NCBI GenBank assembly: GCA_023853785.1
Contig: JAJIRX010000354.1
Location: 1-27,463 of the forward strand
Direction: 5' to 3'
Origin: Psilocybe azurescens
Taxonomy: Eukaryota > Basidiomycota > Agaricomycetes > Agaricales > Agrocybaceae
DNA: 27,463 nucleotides
Position numbers and translations under genes: made by a program. Below are positions 1 through 9,074 of the stretch, piece by piece. The notes under the pieces were generated by a model. That model was not told the origin of the DNA. It was given only the letters and a program-made list of their open reading frames with translations, and did not search any database. Position 1 is the stretch's first letter. Each line of letters begins with the position of its first letter.

Positions 1-452
1 GCACAGATATATATCTCGGCTCTCTTGACATAGACCGTTGTCTCGAAAGCATTACTTGACGTCGACGTAGAGCGCGCTGAACAGCAAATGGAGATCAACA
101 AGAATCTTGAGGCAGGCGATCCAAACATTATCTGGACATTTGGAGGTACGATATTCACCCTAAACGTAGGATAATTACAATCGTAATAATTGGACACTTG
201 CATCACAGACTATCTCGCCCCAAGCCACCATGGACAAGGGATCATGACTGATGCGATGGACACTCTCCACACGATGGGCCATCCGCGCATGAATGTTCGC
301 AAGATAATCGCCTGTGCTTTCCTTGGAAATCGAGGTAGTGTACGCGTTTTTGAGAAGAATGGTTTTTGTGATGACGCACGATCCAAGAGCATGCAGTTGT
401 AAGAGAGCACATGAGGGGGTTCACATGTCCTGGAGTGGAACATAGAAGAGGG
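1..452 (+). CDS. GNAT N-acetyltransferase copy 1, 5'-partial, frame broken
   Basis: C-terminal two thirds of a RimJ/RimL-type GNAT, homologous to the two copies downstream. Seen: a GDPNIIWTFG segment ending at 145, an intron 146-208 (gtacg...cacag), then DYLAPSHHGQGIMTDAM with the acetyl-CoA-binding Q/R-x-x-G-x-G-type motif (HHGQGI), and FEKNGF near 357. The literal frame stops at 402. The family C-terminus (R-T-I-Q-E-H, then HVLEWNIEE near 426-452) is still readable in shifted frames, so one-base changes near 373 and in the G run near 414 break it. Another break lies near 50-60. It could be a decaying paralogue or an intact gene with assembly errors. After 452 the restored frame stays open to about 714, longer than its relatives. 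The 5' end is outside the window. The substrate is unknown. Confidence 0.7.
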
Positions 453-958
453 AGGGATGTTTAAGAAAGATCGAAATCTCTTTTACTGTCCGTTCCGTTT
501 GAGTGGGGTTTCGAATAGGAATTGTCGAAGTGTTTACAGTGCAAATCCTCATGATGGTCGAACTACTGTCACGACTACATGGAAGCTCGTAAATGTATGC
601 CAACAGACTAAGGCCGAGATGCCATCATTCCGATCCCTCACTCACTTCGCCAAGTCAAGTTGCATGGGGACCTCTGAGATGCGCCAGAGTATCAACGGAA
701 AGGATTCCCGATAGATTACTGCGTCTACGGTGGAAAACACGCGCGCACGAGGATTCTGCCACAGAATGAAAGGCTCTAATAATGCGGCCAGAGCCGCGCG
801 ATAGCGATTTACCATTACCGTGATGGACGTTGAGGAACCATATAAATAACGAAGAACCATATAGTCGACGTGGATAATATTCGAGTCATTTTGCGTAGTA
901 TTTATGAGCAATAATGCTTGAACCTGCGAAATGTAATAGCCCCTGAATAAAGTCCACT
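453..958. other. Intergenic between GNAT copies 1 and 2
   Basis: No convincing gene. A frame open to 714 continues out of the end of copy 1 but shows no recognisable domain. A TATA-like TATAAATAA lies at 841-849, about 110 bp before the ATG of copy 2. Confidence 0.5.
841..849 (+). promoter_or_regulatory. TATA-like box for GNAT copy 2
   Basis: TATAAATAA is 110 bp upstream of the ATG at 959, a reasonable core-promoter distance for a fungal gene. Based on sequence match and position only. Confidence 0.35.
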
Positions 959-1818
959 ATGGCCATTCCACATCCCTTGGAGAGGAACCCTACCACTGGT
1001 GAAATATATCTGCCTCTCAGAAAACACAAAAATGTGGTCCTCACACCCTCCAGAAAGGAGGACGCTTCGCTGTTGATGGAATATTTCAACGACATCCGGG
1101 TATATCACTGGTCAGCCTCCACCCCACACCCGTTTCTCCAAGGCAAGTGTTCTAGACACCCCCATTTTGGTGTTCCAAACAGTCTTGACGATAAGTTGTT
1201 TATCAGTACATGCGGAAGACGTGTTAGAAAAACGGAAGCAGTACTTCGAAGATGCTCTTCGAGAGCTTGAGCAGGTCAGCCCTGGATCAGAGACACCCAA
1301 ATTCATGAGTAGCGTTCCTGTCGGCAGTATTCGCGAAGTGCAAGATGGTGGTTCCGACGTACTCATCGGCAGCATTAATTTAAGACGGAGTAACTTCGGC
1401 GAGCACCTGAATACAGACACAATCGATTGGGACAACAAGCAGAAAACGAGATGGAGAACGAGAGTAAAGCCATAGGAGATCCAACCATTTACTGGATGAT
1501 TGGATGTGGGTACATGGGATGTTCTGATAATGGCAATCGGTGCTGAATACCAGTGCTATAACAGGTTTCCTTGCACCCAGTCATCACGGTCAAGGCATCA
1601 TGACAGACGTTGTTGATACGCTCTTGCAAGACTGGGCCGTGCCACACATGGGAGTGCGTCGCATCATCGTAGGTGCTTTCGAAGAAAACATTGGCAGTAT
1701 CAAAGTCTTCGAGAAAAACGGGTTTCGCAAGCTTCGGATCATTGACAAGTATCGGATGATAAGGGGCGAGATGAGAAGTTTACAGCTCTTGGAAAAGAAT
1801 TTTAGATCGTGTTCGTAA
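959..1818 (+). CDS. GNAT N-acetyltransferase copy 2 (RimJ/RimL type)
   Basis: Predicted cytosolic acetyl-CoA-dependent N-acetyltransferase; the acceptor is unknown. Exons 959-1142, 1207-1505 and 1565-1818. Intron 1 (1143-1206) has a GC donor (gcaagt) and joins PFLQ to VHAEDVLEKRKQ in frame. Intron 2 (1506-1564) precedes FLAPSHHGQGIMTD, the acetyl-CoA loop. FEKNGF and the tail GEMRSLQLLEKNF follow. One break remains: the frame shifts by one base near the A run 1443-1446. Adding one A gives 245 aa, exactly the length of copy 3 when repaired the same way, and an ungapped alignment through DWDNK...AIGDP. A 53-bp intron at 1390-1442 would also restore the frame but shortens the protein unequally. 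Start chosen because MAIPHPLERNPTTGE aligns with the start of copy 3. Confidence 0.83.
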
Positions 1819-2463
1819 CTTTGCGACGCTGCAACCGCGTCTTAGAGACGTCACAATGGTTCGACCTGTGTGTGGATTTAGGCAAGATTTACATTTAGCA
1901 AATATGTATCACAAAGATATTGTAAACACTTATAATAGATGATGTGGCAGCGCTCAGCGCTCCCAGTTTTCACATGAGTTCTTGCAGAATTACTTTGAAT
2001 CTTTGCTATCGTGGCAGGCTCGAGTCAGGTGCTGCCGCACCTGTAAAGGAAGATACAAAGTAGTTAGGAAGAGCCTTGCAAACCTCTAGCGTGTGACTAC
2101 TCTGAAGTGACGCGTTGACGGTCAGCAGCGCGAGTCACGAGACGGCGCGTCCGAACAGTTCTCTTAAACGTGTCTTCACTATGCCATCTTCGTTGCAATA
2201 CTATAGACTGTCTAACACACATCACTAGATCGGCGCATCAGCCTACTATAATCAGATTGGAGATCACAGGCGCCTAAAATGATGATGCTGACGATCAACC
2301 ACCGCATCTGACTCCTGAAGCGTTGAAAGTTCACCGTGAACATACCATTCAATCTTATTATAATACCTCCCGATGTCTCCTCTCGGCGTTCGCCTGAAAC
2401 ACATGGAAAGAAGCGGTCTATTTAAAAGGCGATTCTTCCCAATGAGAGATCAGTGAAATCGAG
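1819..2463. other. Intergenic between GNAT copies 2 and 3
   Basis: 645 bp with no coding signal. A TATTTAAAA box at about 2419-2427 lies some 40 bp before the ATG of copy 3 and is its likely TATA element. Nothing else recognised. Confidence 0.5.
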
Positions 2464-3319
2464 ATGAGCAACCCTCAGCTTCATCCTCTCGAAGTCAATC
2501 CAAAGACAGGAGAGCCTTTTCTCCGACTGCGAAACCATAACAATATCATCTTGACCCCTCCACGCAAAGACGATGTGCCAGCTATGGTCCCCTTTCATAA
2601 CGATCCGCGGGTCTGCGAGTACTTAGGAGGGCCGCCCTTTCCTTATACACTAGGTGCGGAACTTTTTGGAAGAAACAACATCGTCCTATCTAACCCACAT
2701 ATTATTTCGCAGAACATGCGAAGCAATTCTTTGCAATCACCAAAGCAGCTTCCGACGACCTGTTGAAGCAACTAGAGGATGCAAGGGACCAGCCCGAACT
2801 TATAACTGTAGAAAATTGCCCAGTGAGAGCCATACGCGAGGTCAATGAAGATGGAACAGACACCTTCATTGGTGACATAGGGTTTATGCGGTGTCCACTC
2901 GGAGAGCTTATGGGTTCCGATGGGGTTTTCGACTGGACTAACAAAAAATTAGAGAGGAAGAAAACAATAAGCGTGCTATTGGCGACCCCAAAATCATCTG
3001 GAGTATAGGAGGTATGTTTCATGCATTCGCTAATTAATAAGATTAGCAGTTCGTTGAATGATATTGGCTAGACTTCTTGGCACCGTCTCATCATGGTCGG
3101 GGAATAATGACTGACGCAGTCCGAACTATAATTCACGAATGGGGTATCCCACGAATGGCGATACGCCATATGTGGGTATCTACGTGCACTGGCAACGATG
3201 GCAGCGTAAAAGTCTTCAAGAAGAATGGCTTCAATATGATCTACACGTTCGAAGAACATACTCAAGTGAAGGGCAAAATGCGTGGTTTGAATGTTCTGGA
3301 ATGGAAGTACGAGGCCTAG
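2464..3319 (+). CDS. GNAT N-acetyltransferase copy 3 (RimJ/RimL type)
   Basis: Best preserved of the three tandem acetyltransferases. Exons 2464-2653, 2713-3011 and 3072-3319; introns 2654-2712 (gtgcgg...cgcag) and 3012-3071 (gtatgt...gctag). The protein begins MSNPQLHPLEVNPKTGEPF, continues through PFPYTLEHAKQF and RAIREVNEDGTDTFIG, and carries the acetyl-CoA loop SHHGRGIMTD, then FKKNGF and the C-terminal signature MRGLNVLEW. One frame break falls in the A6 run 2943-2948; one more A yields 245 aa. Alternatively a 62-bp GT-AG segment (2891-2952, with a CTAAC branch-like site) could be an intron and also restores the frame. Both introns sit at the same places as in copy 2, so they predate the duplication. 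Substrate not predictable. Confidence 0.85.
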
Positions 3320-3377
3320 AAAGTTAGAGTTAACAATACGCCTTTATCGCGTACATATCTCGTGGCGTGCCAATTCA

Positions 3378-4209
3378 TCACATTTTCTGGAAGAGTGATC
3401 TTGACCCACACAATGGCTCATATATATTATCGAGAACGCACGCGGTCAGGGAGTTGCGATTCCCTTGATCCTTACTAGTTCTATTCAATGGACATCGGAA
3501 ACCACTTTCTTTCCACAACGGTATCGTTTCGGGGTGCTCCTGGACATACTGACCGACGCCCTGGACGGCTTCCTGCAAAAACCAAGCAGGGAGCCAAGTT
3601 TGTTCGTCAAGTTTTATCTTGTGAGCGCTGACAGCAAGAGCCAGCAGCTCCCGGATGTCCTGTACATCATTAGATTGCTTGATTCGTGCACTTTCTTTAG
3701 ATGACGCGCGATGTGCAATCCAAGCTTGAATTTTATGAAGCAAAATTGGAAAGAATGGCATGATGGGAAGGGCTGTCTGTGCAGAGTAGAAAATGTAGCT
3801 GGGAGGTATGGTAGGGAGATGTATCATCCCGGGAAAAAAATATCGACATGACAGCAGTAATTCATTTGAGATAATGATGCGAGCCTATATTTTAGAACGA
3901 GGTATGACGCGTTGGGGTTCGTTGCTGACTTTTCAAGAAAGAATCTCGGATCCTTCGAAACGAGCAGATTCTTAATTTCGGCTGGATTCATGGTTTCGGA
4001 GCCTGACAGAACAAGAATATCCACATCCTAAAATGCAGCTGGATGAATATATTGACGGGCTGGACATGGGTCAGTCTTACATTGGGCGTCCTGGTGATAC
4101 CATGTTCTGACCCTGCGGCGCTGCCAACCAAGCATGCTATAATGCCCGATGTCGCGAGAACTGATACAGCGGCATGGGCGGTGGAGTGTATATCATCGAG
4201 AGTCAGCAT
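3378..4209 (-). CDS. Nucleotidyltransferase-fold protein (Pol-beta-like), one frame break
   Basis: Starts at 4209 (MLTLDDIHSTAHAAVSVL). A 53-bp intron at 4028-4080 (gtaag...tttag) joins RTPN to DVDILVLSG. GSAAG at residues about 29-33 followed by DVD at 44-46 resembles the GS...DxD metal-binding signature of the nucleotidyltransferase superfamily. I believe this matches a mushroom family usually left as hypothetical. The reading frame breaks at CHVDIFFPG: the T7 run (3834-3840 on the + strand) is one base short. With eight T the frame continues (MIHLPTIPPSY...) to the stop at 3378 and the total is 259 aa. A region with WLPAWFLQEAV and HPETIPLWKESGF closes the conserved part; the last ~38 residues look unconserved. 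Intended substrate unknown; it could be an aminoglycoside- or tRNA-type nucleotidyltransferase relative or a minimal one. Confidence 0.65.
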
Positions 4210-4504
4210 TAGTAGGAGATAGAGAGGGACGAAAGGCTCGGAAATGGGCTAAAATTGGGTTCTTTCGAACTAGATTGATTATGCAACAAATTTCATGCGA
4301 TCTGTCAGCAAATTTGCAGTCATTTCCTGGGATATACGTATCAAGGATAAGTTATTTGGGAGAGATGGTGTTAAGAAAGTGATACAAGAGTTTTGTTGAA
4401 GCAGCTCTTGTTGTCAGCGTGTGAAAATGCAAGAGCTGGTGTGACATTGACTGGACATTCCCAACTTGGGCCGTTTTGCGCAATTCCGCACTCTCTCTCC
4501 AACC
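4210..4504. other. Intergenic, divergent promoters of the nucleotidyltransferase gene and SHO1
   Basis: 295 bp between two divergent starts, so it must hold both promoters. No TATA box or repeat stands out. Confidence 0.4.
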
Positions 4505-5746
4505 ATGCCTCCTCGCGGAAACGAAGGTTTTGACTTTACCCCAATACTTACCCATTATCTCTTTCTATTCACAAGCTTCCTCTCCATCGTGAGTCTCGTT
4601 CTCCTATCTGCCATCTATTATCCCAATGGTTCATACTAGGCCGGATGGTTCACCGCATTTATATCACTATGTATCGTCACCGCAACTCCTGCAGACGGTG
4701 CGTTTCATTTCAATAAGCTCATTGGTCTGTATCTAATAACCCGCTATCAGGTGGTAGAGCTGCGACAGGGTCATCCTGGTTCGCCATCTTCCTCCAACTA
4801 TTCCTCATTCTCGGTGTTTTGTACACCCTTGCAACAGACACAATATCCATGCATCGCTTCCAAATATCAGTGTTTGGCGCGATAGCCATTGTGTTTGCCG
4901 TTGATGGGGTCACAGATGGGATATTCGCCCCAAACAGTGCACTGAACGCGATGGGCGCCGGTTGGCTTATCCTCGCTTTCGTTGATATTCTATGGGTGCT
5001 CTATTTCACATCGGAAGAAGACTCTCTCGCTCTCCACATCTTCAACATGCTCGGCACAGGTGGACTCACGCCGCCTTCACGTCGTCGCCGAAGGACGCAG
5101 TCTGTCATGAATATGCAGTCCGGTAACGGATATCCGACCAACTACGCTTCGGGCGGTGGTATCGGATCACACGATGCTTATGACGCCAAACTAGGCGGAG
5201 GTGCTTATGGCAGTCCCAACCCAGTTGGCATCAGAAGTCAGAACAGCTTTGGAGGCAGTTTGAACGACAACGTGACCAGGAGTATGGGCGGAACAGGGGG
5301 TGCGGGTAGCATTCACAACCAGACAACCACCGGAGGTCCCGGTTCTATCAACGACAACGGTCCAAGCTCACCGCTTATGGCTGGAATTGGTGCCGGAAAT
5401 AATTCGAATGCAGGGTCAAATCCTGAACCTCAGCCTCAGCCTCAAACCGAGAACTACATGTACAAGGCGAAAGCTCTGTATGCTTGTACGTCATTACTAT
5501 TATTTTTTACATCGTTTCCCTCGATCTGACGTTCTGTCGCAGATACCGCAAATCCTGACGATCCAAATGAAATTTCATTCACAAAGGGAGAGATCCTTGA
5601 TATTGTAGACAAGCAAGGGAAGTGGTGGCAAGCTAGGAAAGGTGATGGCGCAACAGGAAGTGCGTAATCTAATTTCTTGCTTGTGTAATTCGCAACTTAC
5701 ATGCTATTCCGCAGTTGCGCCATCGAATTATCTTCATGTCATCTAA
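4505..5746 (+). CDS. SHO1: SHO1 high-osmolarity sensor (4 TM plus SH3)
   Basis: Plasma-membrane osmosensor/adaptor of the HOG MAP-kinase pathway; its SH3 domain docks proline motifs of the MAPKK (Pbs2 in yeast). Five exons: 4505-4588, 4640-4697, 4751-5485, 5543-5659 and 5715-5746, giving 341 aa in one uninterrupted frame. Four hydrophobic segments lie at roughly 15-45, 56-74, 85-102 and 112-132, with the short loops typical of Sho1. A Gly/Ser/Asn-rich cytosolic linker (~140-280) follows, including a QPQPQPQ stretch, then an SH3 domain (~283-341) with ALYAY, the acidic RT loop [16 protein letters not shown] and the terminal APSNYLHVI. Architecture and length match fungal Sho1. The start is the first ATG before TM1 ([11 protein letters not shown]). 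No defect seen. Confidence 0.95.
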
Positions 5747-6688
5747 AACGACGCGCAGCGAATACTGTAAAACTTACATACCATTGTGCTTACTCTTACC
5801 ATCCATGGATGTTTTGATCACTTGATATCACGACACGACATTTACCCTACTGCTTACGACAAGCTATGCCATTTTTCTTCCCGTTTTCTTAGTTATATGG
5901 AGACCAACCAACGGTTATACATCTTTAAATGCCCTTTTTGTTGTTTTACGTATATCCAGAATCCAGATTCCAAAAGCCCTCCCACGGAAACTCGCATTTT
6001 AAGACATATACTTCCTCTTTGATGTATCGTTGTATATGTTGTATCCATCTATCTTATTTGGTTCGTATGCCGACCAATTTTTTCTTCTCAAATCTCTCGA
6101 TTTATGACATCGTTTGTTGTTCGTTTTCCTTCTCATAATAATTTGAACTCAGTTGTCAATGATATCATCAGTAATACCTCCGGTACAAGAAACCCGTGTC
6201 TGCTCCTCCGACGAGATGCATTCTGTCATCGCCCTTACGACGAGGACAATGCCTGTGAAAGGTCGTCAAGGTCAAGATGGAAATGCATCTCCAAATCCGA
6301 GCAACAAGTAACCCGGATAACGTCACTCAATGTCCTTTCTACACCAACCATCGGCCTTGAAGATATATATAAATATATTACTAGTATACGTGCTTTGTGG
6401 TACTGTTGCTACACTGATAAGAGATATGGAATGTTTGTATGTATGATGTATAATTTGAAAACGTATGGAAAAGAGAGTAAAAGGAGAATACAATGTTGCG
6501 GGTGTGAGTGAGGTGTGGGGTTGGTGCCAGTTGTATATATCTACAAATATATTGTGATCGTCTTTCGAGGACAATCCGTAAGTGGAGAACACAGAAGGAG
6601 AATAATGGCAGTCAGTTTTATAACCAAGGGGAGGCCAAACTCTGATTGGAGAGGAAGGAACGAAAGGACGTGTTTGGGATTTCTGCCG
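5747..6688. other. Intergenic, convergent 3' ends of SHO1 and the RING gene
   Basis: 942 bp between converging genes, so it should hold both 3' UTRs and poly(A) sites. AT-rich with an (AT)-rich patch near 6362-6380. Open frames here are short, overlapping and without domain signal. No gene recognised. Confidence 0.45.
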
Positions 6689-8872
6689 TTATCGTCGACG
6701 GGCACCAGCACCTCCGCTGCCTAGCACCACGAGTTTGTTTGCACGCTTCCTGCGTCCACCGCCGCCATTTCCGTTTCGTTGCTCAAGTTCATGCCAAGCA
6801 ACGTCAATGTCCCATTCATCTTCCGCGCTTTGCCTTGTCGTTCTCTGCGATCCGGCAGACGAACGACCAGCAGGAGATGAAGAGTGCAGCGCAGACGCAA
6901 AACTACGCGCGCCCCAAGCACCAGGTGCCGTTACGCTTGGAGCAGGAGGCGATGTCCCTGTCTCTACAGATCCAGCTGGAGAAAGATCCCCAAGGGCAGA
7001 GAAATTCTCTCTAGGAAGATCCGATATTAGACTAGGGGCACTGGCGCCATACCCCACCGAAGATGACCACGGCAGGTGGGCGTTCTCGCGTTCCTTCTCC
7101 TCAGCGCGTACCCGTGCACGGTCTTCTTTCCGGCCTTTCTCCTTCCTCCTGGATGTGCGCATCCTGAGAGGACCTTCAAAGTTCTTCAAGCCCTCGGCGC
7201 CTACCACATCCTCCAGATCGGCCTCCACGAACACGACATCGGCACCCTCTGGCATGTGGCCGAGGTACTTACACCGTTTCCGCAGATCATCGTCAACAGA
7301 ACCTTCGTTTACGGATTCCACGCGGACAGTGATTGTATCTGGGAACGAGGAATAGCTGTGGAAGTGTGACAGCAGGATTCTAATGTCCAAAGGGTGTAAG
7401 AACAGAGGAAGACCAGAGGCAGCCTGGTAGTAATAATACGTTGATGTCGATGGAGGAGGAGGGTTGAGATTTCGTCGTTGGCGTGGTTGATTGCGGCTTT
7501 GAGATGGAGTACGAGGATTACTGTCCGCTGCAGGTTGCACCTGAGGGAAGGTGCACTAGTTACGCCCGAGCGAGAGGCGAGGAACTCGTGCGGAATGTCG
7601 GATACAGGTGCAGATGCGTAGGCTTCTTCCTCCTCCTCCTTCATTCGGGCATGGAAAGCTACCCTGTCGTCGATCTCTTGCTGATCGTGTCGGGCTTTCT
7701 CGATTTTCTCCTTAAGTGAGGGTGTTTCTAGAGCAGCAGCTTTGGCAATCTGTTCTCGGACCTTGTAATCCGCGCCGTCAATGAATATGATTCCAAGAGT
7801 GTCGTTCATTGACGACAGAATGCGCCGCTCAGCTGCGAGCTCATCGAGATCTTTCGTAAGACTGGCAATGAGATAGACAGGTGTCGCAAGCATAAACTTG
7901 GCAAAGCTAAAGACATCGTGGAGGAAGTGGAAAGGAGCCTGGTGGGGAGGAAGAAGGTCCGAGGGCCAAGTGTGAGACCGGGGCAGAGCAAGTGTCGTAA
8001 TTTGCGGACGTTGAACAAGTCTCATCCGCAAGAAAGATCCTGCACGAGGAGTCGTGGTATCGAATCCATAGTTCAGAGTCGACGAAGAGGACGATCCCTC
8101 AGCATGCGCGATATCCGCATCTTCTTCCGACTGCGTAGGCCCGTCGTACCATTTGACACTCTTGAGCTGTCTCTCGTTGACAGAATCAAAGCAGATCGGA
8201 CAACGTGCCCATTTGTTAGTCGATGTGCTTAGATAATGCAAGATACAAGGGAAGCAAAAGACCTGTTTAATCAATTACTGATTTTATTCCAGTTGTGAGA
8301 TATATGATAAGAACTGACATGTCCGCACTTGGTCATGCGAGGTGCAGTTGGAGGGGACAAACATATTGGACATGTAGTGTAGCCCTCACCCTGTCCAGAG
8401 GGCTCTTCAGACGCTGCAGCGGCCGCCAGGGCGGATGAACGAGGTATAATAACCTGAAGAATATCTTGCCATTGGAAAAAGCTAGAATATAAAATTGTCA
8501 ACACAATTTAAGAACATCAGACCTATGTAAATGGGGCATTTACATGTCCGGATCAGCGAAATGCACAGTGTAATCTCCCGTTGGATTCATGACGAACCGA
8601 TACTGAGCATTTACAAACCCTGGATGGTATCCGTTCCGAGGTGAGAATGAAGGTTCAGACATGGAAATTTCCTATAGCTCACGTTCTTTGTTCCATACTC
8701 CCTGGACTGTCCCCGTCTTCCTACTCCTCCTGGGCAAGCTGGTCAAGGGCCTAGCCTGCCTAGGAGGCAAGGTGAAGTTGAGGAGATGATTCAAGTTCAC
8801 AGCCTGGTTGGAGGGCATCTTGGAAAGACGTTTGGGGGTAGTTTCCTGGATAGAACCAGGATTGCTAGTCAT
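6689..8872 (-). CDS. RNF10/MAG2-type RING-finger protein, probable E3 ubiquitin ligase
   Basis: Homologue of human RNF10 and yeast Mag2; RNF10 ubiquitinates 40S ribosomal proteins of stalled initiation complexes, so a role in translation quality control is inferred. Exons (minus) 8872-8683, 8619-8544, 8481-8319, 8262-7606 and 7540-6689 give 645 aa with no frame break. Family marks in order: LNHLLNFTLPPRQ, NKERFVNAQYRFV, DYTVHFADPDIFFQWQDI, then a C3HC4 RING at about 126-167 (CPICLSPPTAPRMTKCGH ... CPICF) followed by the family-typical SVNERQLKSVKW. Later come PQITTLALPRS, SDLLPPHQAPFHF, charged coiled-coil-like stretches, and a C-terminal basic/glycine-rich tail (RRKRANK). Intron 4 (7541-7605) is the least certain because its sequence is also partly open; skipping it breaks the frame. 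Shares a short divergent promoter with the WBP11-like gene. Confidence 0.93.
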
Positions 8873-9074
8873 TGGGAGGTGTTAAGTCAGTCACTTGATA
8901 AGACTCCCTGCCAGTAGGAAGGATGACCTTCACTGGAAAGGGTAACAAGAAGACTTGTGTGAAGTCACCACTCTAAGTCATGACTCAAGTCTAACCACGT
9001 GCGTGGTTCCGGCCCTTCACATCCATTCAACCTGCCAACTCCTTATTCTAAGTCCTTGAATTTCATCGACCACC
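8873..9074. promoter_or_regulatory. Bidirectional promoter of RING gene and WBP11-like gene
   Basis: Only 202 bp separate the two divergent ATGs. It contains TGACTCA at 8981-8987 (perfect AP-1/Gcn4-type site) and a 6-bp inverted repeat AACCAC-GTGC-GTGGTT (8993-9008) that includes the E-box CACGTG (8996-9001). No TATA box, as is common for housekeeping genes. Function of the sites is inferred from the match only. Confidence 0.5.

Noticed and set aside
6362..6380. AT-rich tract as a possible origin or matrix site
   Set aside because: Short AT tract in a convergent 3' region; poly(A)-signal context explains it and no consensus for another function was found.
6735..7369. Long + strand open frames opposite the RING gene (about 200 and 97 aa)
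   Set aside because: They mirror a GC-rich, low-complexity exon of the minus-strand RNF10-like gene, which has correct splice phases and clear family motifs.
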